A stretch of 64,000 nt of DNA, taken from NCBI RefSeq assembly GCF_000152625.1, contig NZ_CH724156.1:1372966-1436965 (forward strand), in the 5' to 3' direction. Positions within the stretch are counted from its first letter, which is position 1. Every line of letters begins with the position of its first letter. The notes beneath the pieces were generated by a model. The model was not told where the DNA came from and made no database searches. It was given only the letters and a program-made list of their open reading frames with translations. The DNA is from Roseovarius nubinhibens ISM (GTDB taxonomy: Bacteria; Pseudomonadota; Alphaproteobacteria; Rhodobacterales; Rhodobacteraceae). Positions 9,642 to 18,813 of this stretch are shown piece by piece. Made by a program: the position numbers and the translations under genes.

Positions 9642-10928
9642 TCATTTGCCGAGGCAGAAACTGGAGAACACTTCGTCAAGGATCGCCTCAACATCGACCC
9701 GGCCCACCAAACTGTCGAGCGCATAGACGGCGCGCCGAATCTCTTCTGCCACGATCTCGGACATCTCTACATTCTGTAGCATAAGATCACGCGCCTGTTC
9801 CAACGCATCACAGCCCTCCTGCAATGCCCGCTTGTGACGCAGATGGGTGGCCACCCCGGCATGTGCAACCCGCGACGACAGCCGTTCGGAAATCGCGGTG
9901 ATCAGCTCGGCAATCCCCGCCCCGGTTTTTCCGGACACCCCGGGAAATGAACCGCCCGCAACATCCGCCTTGGCCTGCAAGAGGATATCCCCCTCCTCGG
10001 CAAGCTCGGCGCCTTGCGACGGATCGTCGAGCAGAAAGACCCGAAGATCGGCCTGGGCGGCGCGTTCCTTGGCCCGCGCAATCCCGACCGATTCGACGAC
10101 ATCCTCGGTCTCGCGAAGCCCCGCCGTATCGAGAAACGTCACCGGCAACCCAGCCACATCCATCCGCACTTCGATCACATCGCGCGTCGTCCCGGCCACA
10201 TCAGAGGTAATCGCCGCATCGCGCCCGGCAAGCCCGTTCAAGAGCGTCGATTTCCCGACATTCGGCGCGCCGACGATCGCCACTTCAAACCCGGTGCGAA
10301 TACGTTCGGCCGCCGCCACCCCGGTGATCTCGACACGCAGCTCGGCCATCACCCCGTCAAGCACCGCGATCACCTCCGGGTAGACATCCTCGGGCACCTC
10401 TTCATCGGCAAAATCAATCGTCACTTCCAGAAGCGCCATCGCCCGGATGAGCTTGCCACGCCAGCCCTCGGCCTTCTGGCCAAGAGCGCCGGAAAACATC
10501 TTCATCGCCTGACGCCGCTGCGCCTCGGTCTCGGATTCGAGAAGATCGGCAAGCCCCTCGATCTGCGCCAGATCGAGCCGCTCATTCTCGAGCGCGCGCC
10601 GCGTGAATTCTCCCGGTTCTGCCTGCCGCAAGCCCGGCATCTCACCCAGTCGCGCCAACAGCGCGCCGATGATGGCCACGCTGCCATGTACCTGAAATTC
10701 AACGGTTTCTTCGCCGGTAAAACTATGGCCCGCGTCAAAGGTTAAGATCAGCGCCTCGTCGAGAACCTCGTCCCCCTGCCGCAACAGACGGACCGAGCCG
10801 ACACGCCGGGCCGGCACATCTCCCGCCAGAACACGGCACGCCTCAAACGCCGCCGGTCCGGACACGCGAACGACAGAAACGCCCGCCTTCCCCGGGGCGG
10901 ATGAAAGCGCAAAAATCGTGTCCATCAT
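9642..10928 (-). CDS. mnmE: tRNA modification GTPase MnmE (TrmE)
   Basis: Partner of MnmG in wobble-uridine modification. Domains in order: N-terminal tetrahydrofolate-binding domain ([19 protein letters not shown]), helical domain, inserted G domain with the P-loop [14 protein letters not shown] and the switch segment around TRDVIEV and DTAGLRET, and the invariant C-terminal FCLGK containing the catalytic Cys. I chose ATG 10928, which has AGGG at good spacing. A GTG two codons upstream is also possible. It ends 3 bases before mnmG. Confidence 0.95.
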   Translation of the reverse strand: MMDTIFALSSAPGKAGVSVVRVSGPAAFEACRVLAGDVPARRVGSVRLLRQGDEVLDEALILTFDAGHSFTGEETVEFQVHGSVAIIGALLARLGEMPGLRQAEPGEFTRRALENERLDLAQIEGLADLLESETEAQRRQAMKMFSGALGQKAEGWRGKLIRAMALLEVTIDFADEEVPEDVYPEVIAVLDGVMAELRVEITGVAAAERIRTGFEVAIVGAPNVGKSTLLNGLAGRDAAITSDVAGTTRDVIEVRMDVAGLPVTFLDTAGLRETEDVVESVGIARAKERAAQADLRVFLLDDPSQGAELAEEGDILLQAKADVAGGSFPGVSGKTGAGIAELITAISERLSSRVAHAGVATHLRHKRALQEGCDALEQARDLMLQNVEMSEIVAEEIRRAVYALDSLVGRVDVEAILDEVFSSFCLGK

Positions 10929-10953
10929 GGTCACCCTGTGACCAAGACCGGCG

Positions 10954-12225
10954 TCAGGTGTTCATCGAGTCGAAGAACTCTGAGTTCGTCTTGGTCTGCT
11001 TCAGTTTCGAGATCAGGAATTCGATCGCATCCGTGGTCCCCATCGGGTTCAGGATACGGCGCAGGACAAAGGTCTTCTGCAGATCGATCTTGTCGACCAG
11101 AAGATCCTCTTTCCGGGTGCCCGACTTGAGAATGTCGATCGCCGGGAAGACCCGCTTGTCGGCAATCTTGCGATCGAGAACGATCTCAGAGTTGCCGGTG
11201 CCTTTGAATTCTTCAAAGATCACCTCGTCCATCCGGCTGCCGGTGTCGATCAGCGCGGTAGAGATAATGGTGAGCGATCCGCCCTCTTCGATATTCCGCG
11301 CGGCACCAAAGAACCGCTTCGGCCGTTGCAGCGCGTTCGCATCCACACCACCGGTCAAAACCTTGCCCGAGGACGGCACAACAGTGTTAAACGCCCTACC
11401 AAGTCTTGTGATAGAATCGAGAAGGATAACAACATCTCGTTTATGCTCGACAAGACGCTTGGCCTTTTCGATCACCATTTCCGACACGGCCACGTGGCGC
11501 GCGGCAGGTTCGTCAAAGGTCGAGCTGATCACTTCGCCCTTCACCGACCGCTGCATATCCGTCACCTCTTCGGGACGTTCGTCGATCAGCAGAACGATGA
11601 GATAGCATTCGGGATGGTTCTTCTCGATGCTTGCCGCGATATTTTGCAGCAGAACCGTCTTACCGGTTCGCGGCGGTGCCACGATGAGCGACCGCTGCCC
11701 CTTACCGATAGGCGCGACCAGGTCGATGATCCGGGCCGAGCGGTCCTTGACCGTCGGGTCTTCGACTTCCATCGTCAGCCGCTCATCGGGATAGAGCGGC
11801 GTCAGGTTGTCAAAGGCGATCTTGTGACGCGCCTTCTCGGGATCTTCAAAGTTGATCTGCGACACGGAGGTCAGCGCAAAATAGCGCTCATTCTCTTCCG
11901 GCTGCTTGATCTCGCCTTCGACCGTATCGCCGGTGCGCAGCGAATATTGGCGGATGGTTTCCGGCGACACATAAATATCATCCGGCCCCGAGAGATAGTT
12001 TGCCTCGGGCGAGCGCAGGAACCCGAACCCGTCCTGCAGCACCTCAAGCACGCCATCGCCATAAACGACCCAGCCCTCTTCGGCCCGCTCTTTCAGAATC
12101 GAGAACATCATCTCGCCCTTGCGCATGGTCGAAGCGTTCTCGATCTCGAGCTCTTCAGCCATCGCCAAAAGGTCTTTGGCACTCTGCGCCTTGAGATCGG
12201 ACAGGTTCAAACGGTCCTGAGACAT
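10954..12225 (-). CDS. rho: Transcription termination factor Rho
   Basis: Hexameric RNA helicase that ends transcription of untranslated RNA. The 423-residue protein has the N-terminal helix bundle ([24 protein letters not shown]), the OSB RNA-binding fold ([34 protein letters not shown] in pieces), and the RecA-like motor with P-loop [15 protein letters not shown] and Q-loop/R-loop region. It has a 166-base leader with several hairpins, and lies downstream of hemJ and upstream of mnmE on the same strand. Confidence 0.97.
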   Translation of the reverse strand: MSQDRLNLSDLKAQSAKDLLAMAEELEIENASTMRKGEMMFSILKERAEEGWVVYGDGVLEVLQDGFGFLRSPEANYLSGPDDIYVSPETIRQYSLRTGDTVEGEIKQPEENERYFALTSVSQINFEDPEKARHKIAFDNLTPLYPDERLTMEVEDPTVKDRSARIIDLVAPIGKGQRSLIVAPPRTGKTVLLQNIAASIEKNHPECYLIVLLIDERPEEVTDMQRSVKGEVISSTFDEPAARHVAVSEMVIEKAKRLVEHKRDVVILLDSITRLGRAFNTVVPSSGKVLTGGVDANALQRPKRFFGAARNIEEGGSLTIISTALIDTGSRMDEVIFEEFKGTGNSEIVLDRKIADKRVFPAIDILKSGTRKEDLLVDKIDLQKTFVLRRILNPMGTTDAIEFLISKLKQTKTNSEFFDSMNT

Positions 12226-12391
12226 GATGTCATACGTCCTTGATTGCGCGCCTTGCGGCGCGTCGAGAGGTCATGTTTGGAAATTCGCGTCCCCGGACGG
12301 GGCCAGAGGCTTTGCTACAGGCTTTGCCTCTCCTAGTCAATCTTTGCCACGGTCACGCCCCGACGCGCCCTCTCGCGCCTTGTGACGCCGC
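12226..12391 (-). promoter_or_regulatory. Structured leader region between hemJ and rho
   Basis: No gene is seen in these 166 bases. They hold three short inverted repeats: CGCGCC-TTGC-GGCGCG (12247-12262), CCCCG-GA-CGGGG (12291-12302), and AGAGGC...GCCTCT (12305-12331). The last encloses two direct copies of AGGCTTTGC. None is followed by a T-run on the minus strand, so they look like leader structure rather than a hemJ terminator. rho genes often control their own leaders; that role here is inference. Confidence 0.35.
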
Positions 12392-12844
12392 TCAGAAGCG
12401 TACCACCACGGAAAGGACGATCACCACCAGACAGATGGTCGGCACCTCATTCATGAGCCTGTAGGTCCGCCCGCTCACAATGTTCTCGCCCGCGACAAAG
12501 GCCTTTCTCTGCGCCCCGAGCCAATGGTGAAACCAGGTCAGCACCCCGATGCCCGCAATCTTGGTATAGGGCCAGACCGAAGCCCAATCGACCACCCCAG
12601 GCGTAAAGGCCAGCGTCAGCCCGAACAGATAGGTCGCCATCATCGCCGGGTTCATGATCACCCGAAAGAGCTTCTGCTCCATGACCTGAAAGATCTCATC
12701 GCGGCTGTCCCCACGTTCCGCCGCCTCCACGTGATAAACGAAGAGCCTCGGCAGATAGAACAGCCCCGCCATCCAGGCCACGACCGAGATGATATGGAGC
12801 GACTTCACGTAAGGATAGGCCGAGCCCAGGATGTCAGAGATCAT
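12392..12844 (-). CDS. hemJ: Protoporphyrinogen IX oxidase HemJ
   Basis: Membrane enzyme that oxidises protoporphyrinogen IX to protoporphyrin IX in heme synthesis. The 150-residue protein has about four membrane helices and the family residues: a conserved His in KSLHIISVVAWMAGLFYLPRLFVYHVE (about residues 16-42), and the WFHHWLGAQRKAF segment near residue 105. It is the last minus-strand gene before the direction of transcription flips at the presumed origin. Confidence 0.93.
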   Translation of the reverse strand: MISDILGSAYPYVKSLHIISVVAWMAGLFYLPRLFVYHVEAAERGDSRDEIFQVMEQKLFRVIMNPAMMATYLFGLTLAFTPGVVDWASVWPYTKIAGIGVLTWFHHWLGAQRKAFVAGENIVSGRTYRLMNEVPTICLVVIVLSVVVRF

Positions 12845-13237
12845 GTCTTGGTCTTCCTTGCTCCGGTTCCGGCTAAATAAATAATAAAGTTTAAAAGAAA
12901 AGATAGTTGTCTTTGTAGGGGGCCGGGAAACCGTGGATCAAATTTCATCCCCGGTTTTATCCAGAACCGCCGACGGACGCGATGCGGCATTTTCTCTCAG
13001 GAAACTCTCGAAAATCCCTTTTTAAACAAATTGTTAGAAAATATCTCACAGGCCAGATTCTGCTTGCATCCCTGAGTCGTCCAGAATTGGTTAACGCCGC
13101 GGTGGATTTTTCCACAAGGGGATAAATCGCGTCTATCTTGGCCGAGAGCCACCGCAAGCCTTGGAGCTTTCCGCCCGTGCTGATAAATCCCTGAAACGTC
13201 ACACATTCCATTCAGAGCCATCCGCAGGGTTTTCCAC
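12845..13237. other. oriC: Probable chromosomal replication origin (oriC)
   Basis: A 393-base gap between divergent hemJ and maf contains no plausible gene. It has two AT-rich tracts (12873-12914 and 13011-13047) in otherwise GC-rich DNA. It also has DnaA-box-like 9-mers: TTATCCAGA (12957-12965), TTTTCCACA (13108-13116), and TTTTCCACA (13230-13238, touching the maf ATG). Weaker minus-strand matches are TGATCCACG (12932-12940) and TTATCCCCT (13117-13125). A palindrome GTGGA-TTTT-TCCAC lies at 13102-13115. Two GANTC methylation motifs occur at 13056 and 13074. Three parS sites and parAB lie 3.2-7.4 kb to the left, genes diverge from here, and plus-strand G/C bias appears to invert. The exact boundaries are not visible. 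Confidence 0.75.
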
Positions 13238-13831
13238 ATGTCCATGCACATCATCCTCGCGTCGGGGTCGTCGATCCGCCAGACCCTGCTCCGAAATGCC
13301 GGGGTGGATTTCGATGTTGTGCCCGCCCGCATCGACGAAGACGCCGTGCGCCGCGCCATGCAGGCCGAGGATCTGCCGCCCCGCGACATCGCCGACGCCC
13401 TGGCCGAGCTCAAGGCGCAGAAGACCGGCGCGAAACATCCCGACGCGCTGGTCATTGGCTGCGATCAGATCCTGTCCATCGGCAAGGACATCCTCGCCAA
13501 AGCGGACAGTCGTGATACCGCCAGAATACAGCTGCAATACCTACGTGGCAAAACCCATGAATTGCACTCGGCCGCAGTGATCTGCGAAGGCCCGAAACCC
13601 GTCTGGCGCAAGATCGGCCGCGTCCGCATGACCATGCGAAATTTCACCGATGCCGAGCTCGATCGCTACCTCGATCGCAACTGGCCCGGCGTCTCCGATG
13701 CCGTCGGCGCCTACAAGCTCGAAGAAGAAGGCGCCCGCCTCTTTGCCGCCGTCGAAGGCGACTATTTCTCTGTGCTGGGCTTGCCGTTGCTCGATCTCTT
13801 GTCCTACCTATCCCTGCGCGGAGACATCTGA
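13238..13831 (+). CDS. maf: Maf-family nucleotide pyrophosphatase
   Basis: Maf proteins hydrolyse dTTP, UTP and modified nucleotides to monophosphates. The 197-residue protein has the N-terminal substrate loop (LASGSSIRQTLL, matching the S-x-S-x-R pattern), the catalytic GCDQ segment (about residue 69), and the DAVGAYKLEEEGA block. The start ATG 13238 abuts a DnaA-box-like 9-mer; a second ATG two codons on is also possible. It begins the rightward maf-aroE-coaE-dnaQ run, a standard neighbour of alphaproteobacterial origins. Substrate subtype cannot be told. Confidence 0.92.
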   Translation: MSMHIILASGSSIRQTLLRNAGVDFDVVPARIDEDAVRRAMQAEDLPPRDIADALAELKAQKTGAKHPDALVIGCDQILSIGKDILAKADSRDTARIQLQYLRGKTHELHSAAVICEGPKPVWRKIGRVRMTMRNFTDAELDRYLDRNWPGVSDAVGAYKLEEEGARLFAAVEGDYFSVLGLPLLDLLSYLSLRGDI

Positions 13832-13839
13832 GGCTCATC

Positions 13840-14673
13840 ATGGATCACCCCAAAATCCCCCTCGCCGGCGTCATCGGATCGCCCATTGCGCATTCCCGCT
13901 CGCCCCAGATTCATGGCCATTGGCTCAAGAAATATGGGATCAAGGGCTTCTATATCCCGATGGACGTGGCGCCTGACAATCTCGATCGGGTCATCCGCAC
14001 CCTGCCCCAGGCCGGGTTCGTCGGCGTCAACGTGACCATCCCGCATAAGGAAAAGGTGCTCGAGATCGCCGATCTGATCACCGACCGCGCCGCGCTGATC
14101 GGGGCGTCCAACACGTTGATTTTCCGCAAGGATGGCAAGATCCACGCCGACAATACCGACGGCTATGGCTTCATGAAGAACCTCGAAAGCGCGGGCTCCA
14201 ACTGGCAGCCGGGCGATGGCCCTGCGGCCCTTCTGGGGGCGGGCGGCGCCGCCCGCGCGGTGATCGCCGCACTTCTGGACGCGGGCGTGCCGGAAATCCT
14301 CATCTCCAACCGCACCCGCGTCCGCGCCGATGCCCTGCAGGAGGAATTCGGCAAGCGTCTTCATGTCTTTGACTGGGTGCAGGCGGGCAACATGATGGAC
14401 GATGCCAAGCTCGTGGTGAATACCACTTCCCTCGGCATGATGGGCAAGCAGCCCCTGCGCGTGCCGCTCGACGGGTTGCGCCCGGGCACCTTGGTCACCG
14501 ATCTCGTCTATGCGCCGCTCAAGACCCGTCTGCTCGAAGTGGCCGAAGAGATGGGCTGTCACACGGTCGATGGCCTCGGCATGCTCTTGCATCAGGCCGT
14601 GCCGGGGTTCGAGCGTTGGTTTGGCACCCGCCCCGAGGTCGACCGCGCCACCCGCGCCGCGGCTCTGGCATGA
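13840..14673 (+). CDS. aroE: Shikimate dehydrogenase AroE
   Basis: NADPH-dependent reduction of 3-dehydroshikimate to shikimate in aromatic amino acid synthesis. The 277-residue protein has the substrate-binding GSPIAHSRSPQIH motif (about residues 11-23), the catalytic Lys in GVNVTIPHKEKV, NADP-binding GAGGAARAVIAAL, and the C-terminal DGLGMLLHQAV segment. It lies 9 bases after maf and overlaps coaE by 4 bases (ATGA). Confidence 0.96.
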   Translation: MDHPKIPLAGVIGSPIAHSRSPQIHGHWLKKYGIKGFYIPMDVAPDNLDRVIRTLPQAGFVGVNVTIPHKEKVLEIADLITDRAALIGASNTLIFRKDGKIHADNTDGYGFMKNLESAGSNWQPGDGPAALLGAGGAARAVIAALLDAGVPEILISNRTRVRADALQEEFGKRLHVFDWVQAGNMMDDAKLVVNTTSLGMMGKQPLRVPLDGLRPGTLVTDLVYAPLKTRLLEVAEEMGCHTVDGLGMLLHQAVPGFERWFGTRPEVDRATRAAALA

Positions 14674-15263
14674 GCTTTCGCCTCGGCCTCACCGGCTCGA
14701 TCGGGATGGGGAAATCCACCACCGCGCAGATGTTCAAGGACCACGGCTGTGCTCTTTGGGACGCTGATGCCGCTGTGCACAGGCTCTATGGCAAGGGCGG
14801 GGCGGCCGTGGCAGCGATGCAGGGCGCTTTTCCAGATGCCATTGAAAACGGGGGCGTTTCACGGGATCGTCTGCGCGAAATCATTGCCGCAGATGCGGAT
14901 GCCCTGCCCCGGATCGAACGTATAGTGCATCCGCTCGTGGCCCAGGATCGCCAGGATTTCCTCGCCACGGCGACAGAAGACATCGTAGTCCTCGACATCC
15001 CGCTTCTCTTTGAGAATAGCAGTGAAACCATGATGGACGCGGTCGTCGTGGTCAGCGTCCCGCCCGAGGTGCAGCGTGCCCGCGTGCTCGCCCGTCCCGG
15101 CATGACTGCGGAACGGTTTGATCTCATCCTGTCGCGCCAGATGCCGGATGCAGAAAAACGCGCCCGCGCGGATTACGTGATCGAGACCGATACGATTGAC
15201 CATGCCCGGGCACAGGTGGCATCAGTGGTGGCGGATATACGAAAGATGCTGGCCCATGCGTGA
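14670..15263 (+). CDS. coaE: Dephospho-CoA kinase CoaE
   Basis: Last step of coenzyme A synthesis, phosphorylating the 3'-OH of dephospho-CoA. Starting at ATG 14670, which overlaps the aroE stop, gives [19 protein letters not shown] with the P-loop right at the N-terminus, as in the family. Also present are the [10 protein letters not shown] substrate segment and the lid region ([31 protein letters not shown]). The 197-residue length is normal. It overlaps dnaQ by 8 bases. Confidence 0.96.
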   Translation: MSFRLGLTGSIGMGKSTTAQMFKDHGCALWDADAAVHRLYGKGGAAVAAMQGAFPDAIENGGVSRDRLREIIAADADALPRIERIVHPLVAQDRQDFLATATEDIVVLDIPLLFENSSETMMDAVVVVSVPPEVQRARVLARPGMTAERFDLILSRQMPDAEKRARADYVIETDTIDHARAQVASVVADIRKMLAHA

Positions 15264-15951
15264 GATTGTCCTCGACACCGAGACCACCGGATTTGATCCG
15301 CATAGCGGCGACCGGATCGTCGAAATCGGCGCGGTCGAGCTTTTTAATCATATGCCGACCGGCGAGACCTATCATCAATATATCAATCCCGAACGCTCGA
15401 TGCCGCAGGAAGCGTTTCAGGTGCACGGGCTTGGCGATGATTTCCTGCGCGACAAGCCGGTGTTCAAGCGCATCGGGCAGGCGTTTCTCGATTTCATCGG
15501 CGATGCCAAGCTGATCATCCACAACGCCGCGTTTGATATGAAATTCCTCAATGCCGAGCTGGGCTGGATGGGTCTGCCGCAGATCCCGTGGGAACAGGCC
15601 ATCGACACGCTCGAGATTGCGCGCCGCCGGTTTCCCGGCTCGCCCGCTTCGCTCGACGCGCTCTGTCGGCGGTTCAATATCGACAACTCGTCGCGGACGC
15701 TGCACGGCGCTCTGCTCGACAGTGAAATCCTCGCCGAAGTCTATCTGGAACTCATCGGCGGGCGTCAGCCCGATTTTTCGCTGAAGGTGGTGGAGAAAGC
15801 CCCCGAACCCGGAGAGGACATGGGCAATTGGCGTCCAAAACCGCGTCCAACCCCCCTGCCCTCGCGTCTGACCGAGGCGGAAAAAAATGCCCACGCCACC
15901 TTTGTCGGCGGCATGGGCGATACGGCGATCTGGCGCAAATACGACGCGTGA
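15256..15951 (+). CDS. dnaQ: DNA polymerase III epsilon subunit (3'-5' proofreading exonuclease)
   Basis: Proofreading exonuclease of the replicative polymerase. ATG 15256 gives [15 protein letters not shown], placing the Exo I motif (DTE, residues 7-9) at the very N-terminus. Exo II is in [13 protein letters not shown], and Exo IIIe in [17 protein letters not shown] (HxAxxD type). The C-terminal tail is Pro-rich and poorly conserved and probably contacts the alpha subunit. Length is 231 residues. It overlaps coaE by 8 bases and is convergent with secB, 6 bases away. Confidence 0.95.
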   Translation: MREIVLDTETTGFDPHSGDRIVEIGAVELFNHMPTGETYHQYINPERSMPQEAFQVHGLGDDFLRDKPVFKRIGQAFLDFIGDAKLIIHNAAFDMKFLNAELGWMGLPQIPWEQAIDTLEIARRRFPGSPASLDALCRRFNIDNSSRTLHGALLDSEILAEVYLELIGGRQPDFSLKVVEKAPEPGEDMGNWRPKPRPTPLPSRLTEAEKNAHATFVGGMGDTAIWRKYDA

Positions 15952-15957
15952 CGCGTC

Positions 15958-16464
15958 TTAGGAATGCGGCGTTGTGGGCGCTTGCGCCTGGGCGGCGGCC
16001 TGACGGCGGGCAATCTCGCCACGATAGATCTGCACCCAGTCGATATTCTCGAGGTTCAGCGGCGGGAAGCCGCCGTCACGGGTGACGTCGCTCACGATCC
16101 GGCGCAGGAACGGGAAGAGCATGCGCGGGCATTCGATCATCAGGAACGGGTGAAGCTGATCTTCCGGCACGCCCTCGATGTGGAACACACCCACATAATC
16201 GAGCTCCATCAGGAACAGATGCGCACCATCTTCCTTGTTGACGGATTCGACCTTGAGCTTGGTGATCACCTCATACTGGTGTTCGGCCGACCGCTTCTTG
16301 GCATCGAGATTGACCTGCACGGTCACATCGGGCTGCACTTCGCCGCCGATGCCTTTTTGGGCAAGAATGTTTTCAAAAGACAGATCGCGGACGAACTGCG
16401 TCAGCGTCGTCATCTTGACTTGCGGCGCTTGTGCGGCCGCGCCGTTTTCCTGCTGGTCTTCCAT
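15958..16464 (-). CDS. secB: Protein-export chaperone SecB
   Basis: Tetrameric chaperone that keeps presecretory proteins unfolded and passes them to SecA. From ATG 16464 the protein is 168 residues and begins MEDQQENGAAAQAP. This start is preferred because AGGAG lies 8 bases upstream; an ATG seven codons earlier has no SD. Conserved are the DLSFENILAQKG block, the beta-strand DVTVQVNLDA, and HLFLMELDYVGVFHIEGVPEDQLHPFLMIECPRMLFPFLRRIVSD read in segments. The C-terminal tail rich in Ala/Gln/Pro is typical of alphaproteobacterial SecB. Confidence 0.95.
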   Translation of the reverse strand: MEDQQENGAAAQAPQVKMTTLTQFVRDLSFENILAQKGIGGEVQPDVTVQVNLDAKKRSAEHQYEVITKLKVESVNKEDGAHLFLMELDYVGVFHIEGVPEDQLHPFLMIECPRMLFPFLRRIVSDVTRDGGFPPLNLENIDWVQIYRGEIARRQAAAQAQAPTTPHS

Positions 16465-16531
16465 CGCTGGGCTCCTGACGGTCATATGTTGAATAGCTTG
16501 TCTTGCGATCTATCAGGAAGGCCCGCGCGCC

Positions 16532-17008
16532 TCAATGCTTTGTCCAGCCAGAGGGGCGTTCTAATGGTTTCGCCTCGGGGTCGAGCTCTTCGAAATCGCC
16601 CTCAACCACGGTCGAAGAGGCCGGGCCTCTGGGCGCGTCACGCTCAAACCCGTGGGTCTGGACCTTGATCCGGCTGCTGGCATAGCGCATCACCGCCTGC
16701 CGCACCGAAGGAACCAAGAGCGCAAAGCCCATGGCGTCGGTGAAAAACCCCGGTGTGAGCAGCAGCGCCCCGGAAAACAGGATCATCGCCCCATGCGCCA
16801 GCGGCTCGGTCGGGTTGCTGGCCCGGTGGAAGGAGCTTCGCAGATCGCCAAGCGCCCGCGCCCCCTGGCTCCGCACGAGATAGGTCCCGGCGACGGCGGT
16901 GAGGATCACGATCAACAGCGTCGGCCACAGCCCGATGAGCCCACCCACCTGAATGAACAGGGCGATCTCGATCAACGGCACCATCAGAAACGCTATGAAC
17001 AACCACAT
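16532..17008 (-). CDS. fxsA: FxsA-family membrane protein
   Basis: Small inner-membrane protein named for suppression of F-exclusion of phage T7 when overproduced in E. coli; its normal role is not settled. The 158-residue protein has three hydrophobic segments in the first 100 residues (MWLFIAFLMVPLIEIALFIQVG, then LLIVILTAVAGTYLV, then the MILFSGALLLTPGFFTDAMGF signature in parts), and a charged cytoplasmic tail. Downstream of secB's start on the same strand and divergent from timA. Confidence 0.9.
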   Translation of the reverse strand: MWLFIAFLMVPLIEIALFIQVGGLIGLWPTLLIVILTAVAGTYLVRSQGARALGDLRSSFHRASNPTEPLAHGAMILFSGALLLTPGFFTDAMGFALLVPSVRQAVMRYASSRIKVQTHGFERDAPRGPASSTVVEGDFEELDPEAKPLERPSGWTKH

Positions 17009-17122
17009 ATTACCCTCATCCAGCCTTAGTCCGGGGGCAAATGGTAGACTTGCCCGCCCTCGTCACCTACATAGGATCACAACAGCGGGCTTTCCACGCC
17101 CCAACCGAAAAATGAGACGAAT

Positions 17123-17779
17123 ATGGACTCTCCAATGCTTCAATTGCTCGTTCTCGCAGGTATCGCGATCTTCTTGCTCCTGCGCCTTCGCTCGGTGCTG
17201 GGCACGCGCGACGGGTTTGAGCCGCCCCGTAGTGAACTGCCCGGCGCTCCGGACCGGCGGCAGGGGTTCGAGGTGATCGAAGGCGGGCCGGATCTCGATA
17301 TCACGGACCACGTGCCCGAGGATTCCGATGCCGCCGCGGCCCTGGCAGAGATGAAGCGGATCGAGCCCAGTTTTTCGGTGAGCGAATTCCTCTCGGGCAG
17401 CCGTCAGGCCTATGAATGGATCCTGATGAGCTTTGAAAACGGCAAGCTCGACGAGATCGTGCCTTTCCTGTCGCCCGATGTGCACGAGGCCTTTGCCCAG
17501 GTGATCGACGCGCGTCAGGAAAAGAACCTGACCGTCGAGGCCGAGTTCTATGGCGTGCGCGATGTGACGCTGATCGATGCGGCGCTCGACGACACCACCA
17601 AAGCGGCCGAGATCACCGTGAAATTCCTCGGCGAGCTGAGCTCGGTCGTGCGCAATGAGCAAGGCGAGATCATCGAGGGCACCCCGGGCGAGCCCAAGCG
17701 GCAAAAGGACACCTGGACCTTTGAGCGTGTGATGGGATCGGACGATCCGAACTGGCGACTTGTAGCTACGGGCGGATGA
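17123..17779 (+). CDS. Tim44-like protein TimA
   Basis: Alphaproteobacterial relative of the mitochondrial import protein Tim44; its bacterial role is not firmly known. The 218-residue protein has an N-terminal membrane anchor (LQLLVLAGIAIFLLLRLRSVLG), an acidic linker, then the Tim44/calcineurin-like domain from about residue 85. That domain includes FLSGSRQAYEWILMSFENGKLD and ends TWTFERVMGSDDPNWRLV, characteristic of the family. It overlaps mltA by 4 bases and runs with mltA and smr, while fxsA lies divergently upstream. Confidence 0.9.
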   Translation: MDSPMLQLLVLAGIAIFLLLRLRSVLGTRDGFEPPRSELPGAPDRRQGFEVIEGGPDLDITDHVPEDSDAAAALAEMKRIEPSFSVSEFLSGSRQAYEWILMSFENGKLDEIVPFLSPDVHEAFAQVIDARQEKNLTVEAEFYGVRDVTLIDAALDDTTKAAEITVKFLGELSSVVRNEQGEIIEGTPGEPKRQKDTWTFERVMGSDDPNWRLVATGG

Positions 17780-18813
17780 TCCGGGCGGCCCTGTTTGCCT
17801 GTGCGATGCTGGTGCCGCTCGTCGCGCGGGCCAGCATGCACGAGATTGCATACGACATCACGAGCTTTGACGCGCTCGACGGTTGGGCCGAAGACGATCA
17901 TCAGGCGGCGCTCGACGTTTTCCTGAACACCTGCCCCGATATGAATGACCCGGATTGGCTGTCGCTCTGTGCGCTGGCCCAGCAGAAACCCGATGCGCGG
18001 CAGTTCTTTGAGCTGTTCTTTCGCCCGGTGCTGATCTCGGACGGCAAACCGGCGCTCTTCACCGGCTATTTCGAGCCTGAGCTCAACGGCTCGCTGCATC
18101 CCAGCGATCGGTTCCGCTATCCGCTCTACCGCGAGCCGGAGGCCTCCAAGGAAATCAACCCGTGGCTCACCCGGCGCGAAATCGAAACCGGTCCCTATAT
18201 GCAGGATCGCGGGCTCGAGATTGCCTGGGTGGATGATCCGGTCGAGCTTTTCTTTCTGCAAATTCAGGGGTCGGGCCGCATTCGCCTGCCCAATGGCCGG
18301 ATGATCCGCGTGGGCTATGGCGGGGCAAACGGTCACAGCTATCGCTCGATCGGGGCCGAGCTTGTCCGGCGCGGCGTCTACAGCCGTCATCAGGTCTCGG
18401 CCGAGGTGATCAAGAACTGGGTGCGGCGCAATCCCGAAGAGGGCCGCGAGCTCTTGTTTCACAACCCCTCCTACGTGTTTTTTCGCCGGATCGATTCCGT
18501 GCCTGCGGAACTGGGACCGCTGGGCGCGATGAACCGCTCTGTCACGACCGGGCGGACTGTGGCGGTTGACCCGGCCTTTGTGCCGCTGGGTGCGCCGGTC
18601 TGGATCGAGAAAAAAGGCGCGGAGGCCATGCATCGCCTGATGATCGCGCAGGATACCGGCTCGGCCATCAAGGGGGCGCAGCGGGCGGATATTTTCATCG
18701 GCACCGGCGATGAGGCCGGGCGCGAGGCCGGGCAGCTCAAGGATCCGGGGCGGATGCTGGTCCTGATGCCCATTCAGCGGGCCTATGCGCTGGCGCCGGA
18801 TGCGCTGCCATGA
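17776..18813 (+). CDS. mltA: Membrane-bound lytic murein transglycosylase A (MltA)
   Basis: Cleaves peptidoglycan glycan strands, forming 1,6-anhydro muropeptides. The 345-residue protein has a signal peptide (residues 1-19, ending VARAS) without a lipobox Cys, unlike E. coli MltA. It has the MltA barrel domain (FTGYFEPELNGS...), the FFLQIQGSGRIRLPNG block, and the 3D domain carrying the catalytic Asp (AQDTGSAIKGAQRADIFIG). The anhydro-sugars it releases would be substrates for the AmgK-MurU recycling route encoded 12 kb away. It overlaps timA and smr by 4 bases each. Confidence 0.94.
   Translation: MIRAALFACAMLVPLVARASMHEIAYDITSFDALDGWAEDDHQAALDVFLNTCPDMNDPDWLSLCALAQQKPDARQFFELFFRPVLISDGKPALFTGYFEPELNGSLHPSDRFRYPLYREPEASKEINPWLTRREIETGPYMQDRGLEIAWVDDPVELFFLQIQGSGRIRLPNGRMIRVGYGGANGHSYRSIGAELVRRGVYSRHQVSAEVIKNWVRRNPEEGRELLFHNPSYVFFRRIDSVPAELGPLGAMNRSVTTGRTVAVDPAFVPLGAPVWIEKKGAEAMHRLMIAQDTGSAIKGAQRADIFIGTGDEAGREAGQLKDPGRMLVLMPIQRAYALAPDALP

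Noticed and set aside
7746..9779. Long plus-strand open frame (677 codons) opposite mnmG
   Set aside because: Its translation is Arg/His/Pro-rich and mirrors the codons of mnmG, which has clear FAD and Cys motifs. It is an antisense shadow of high-GC coding DNA.
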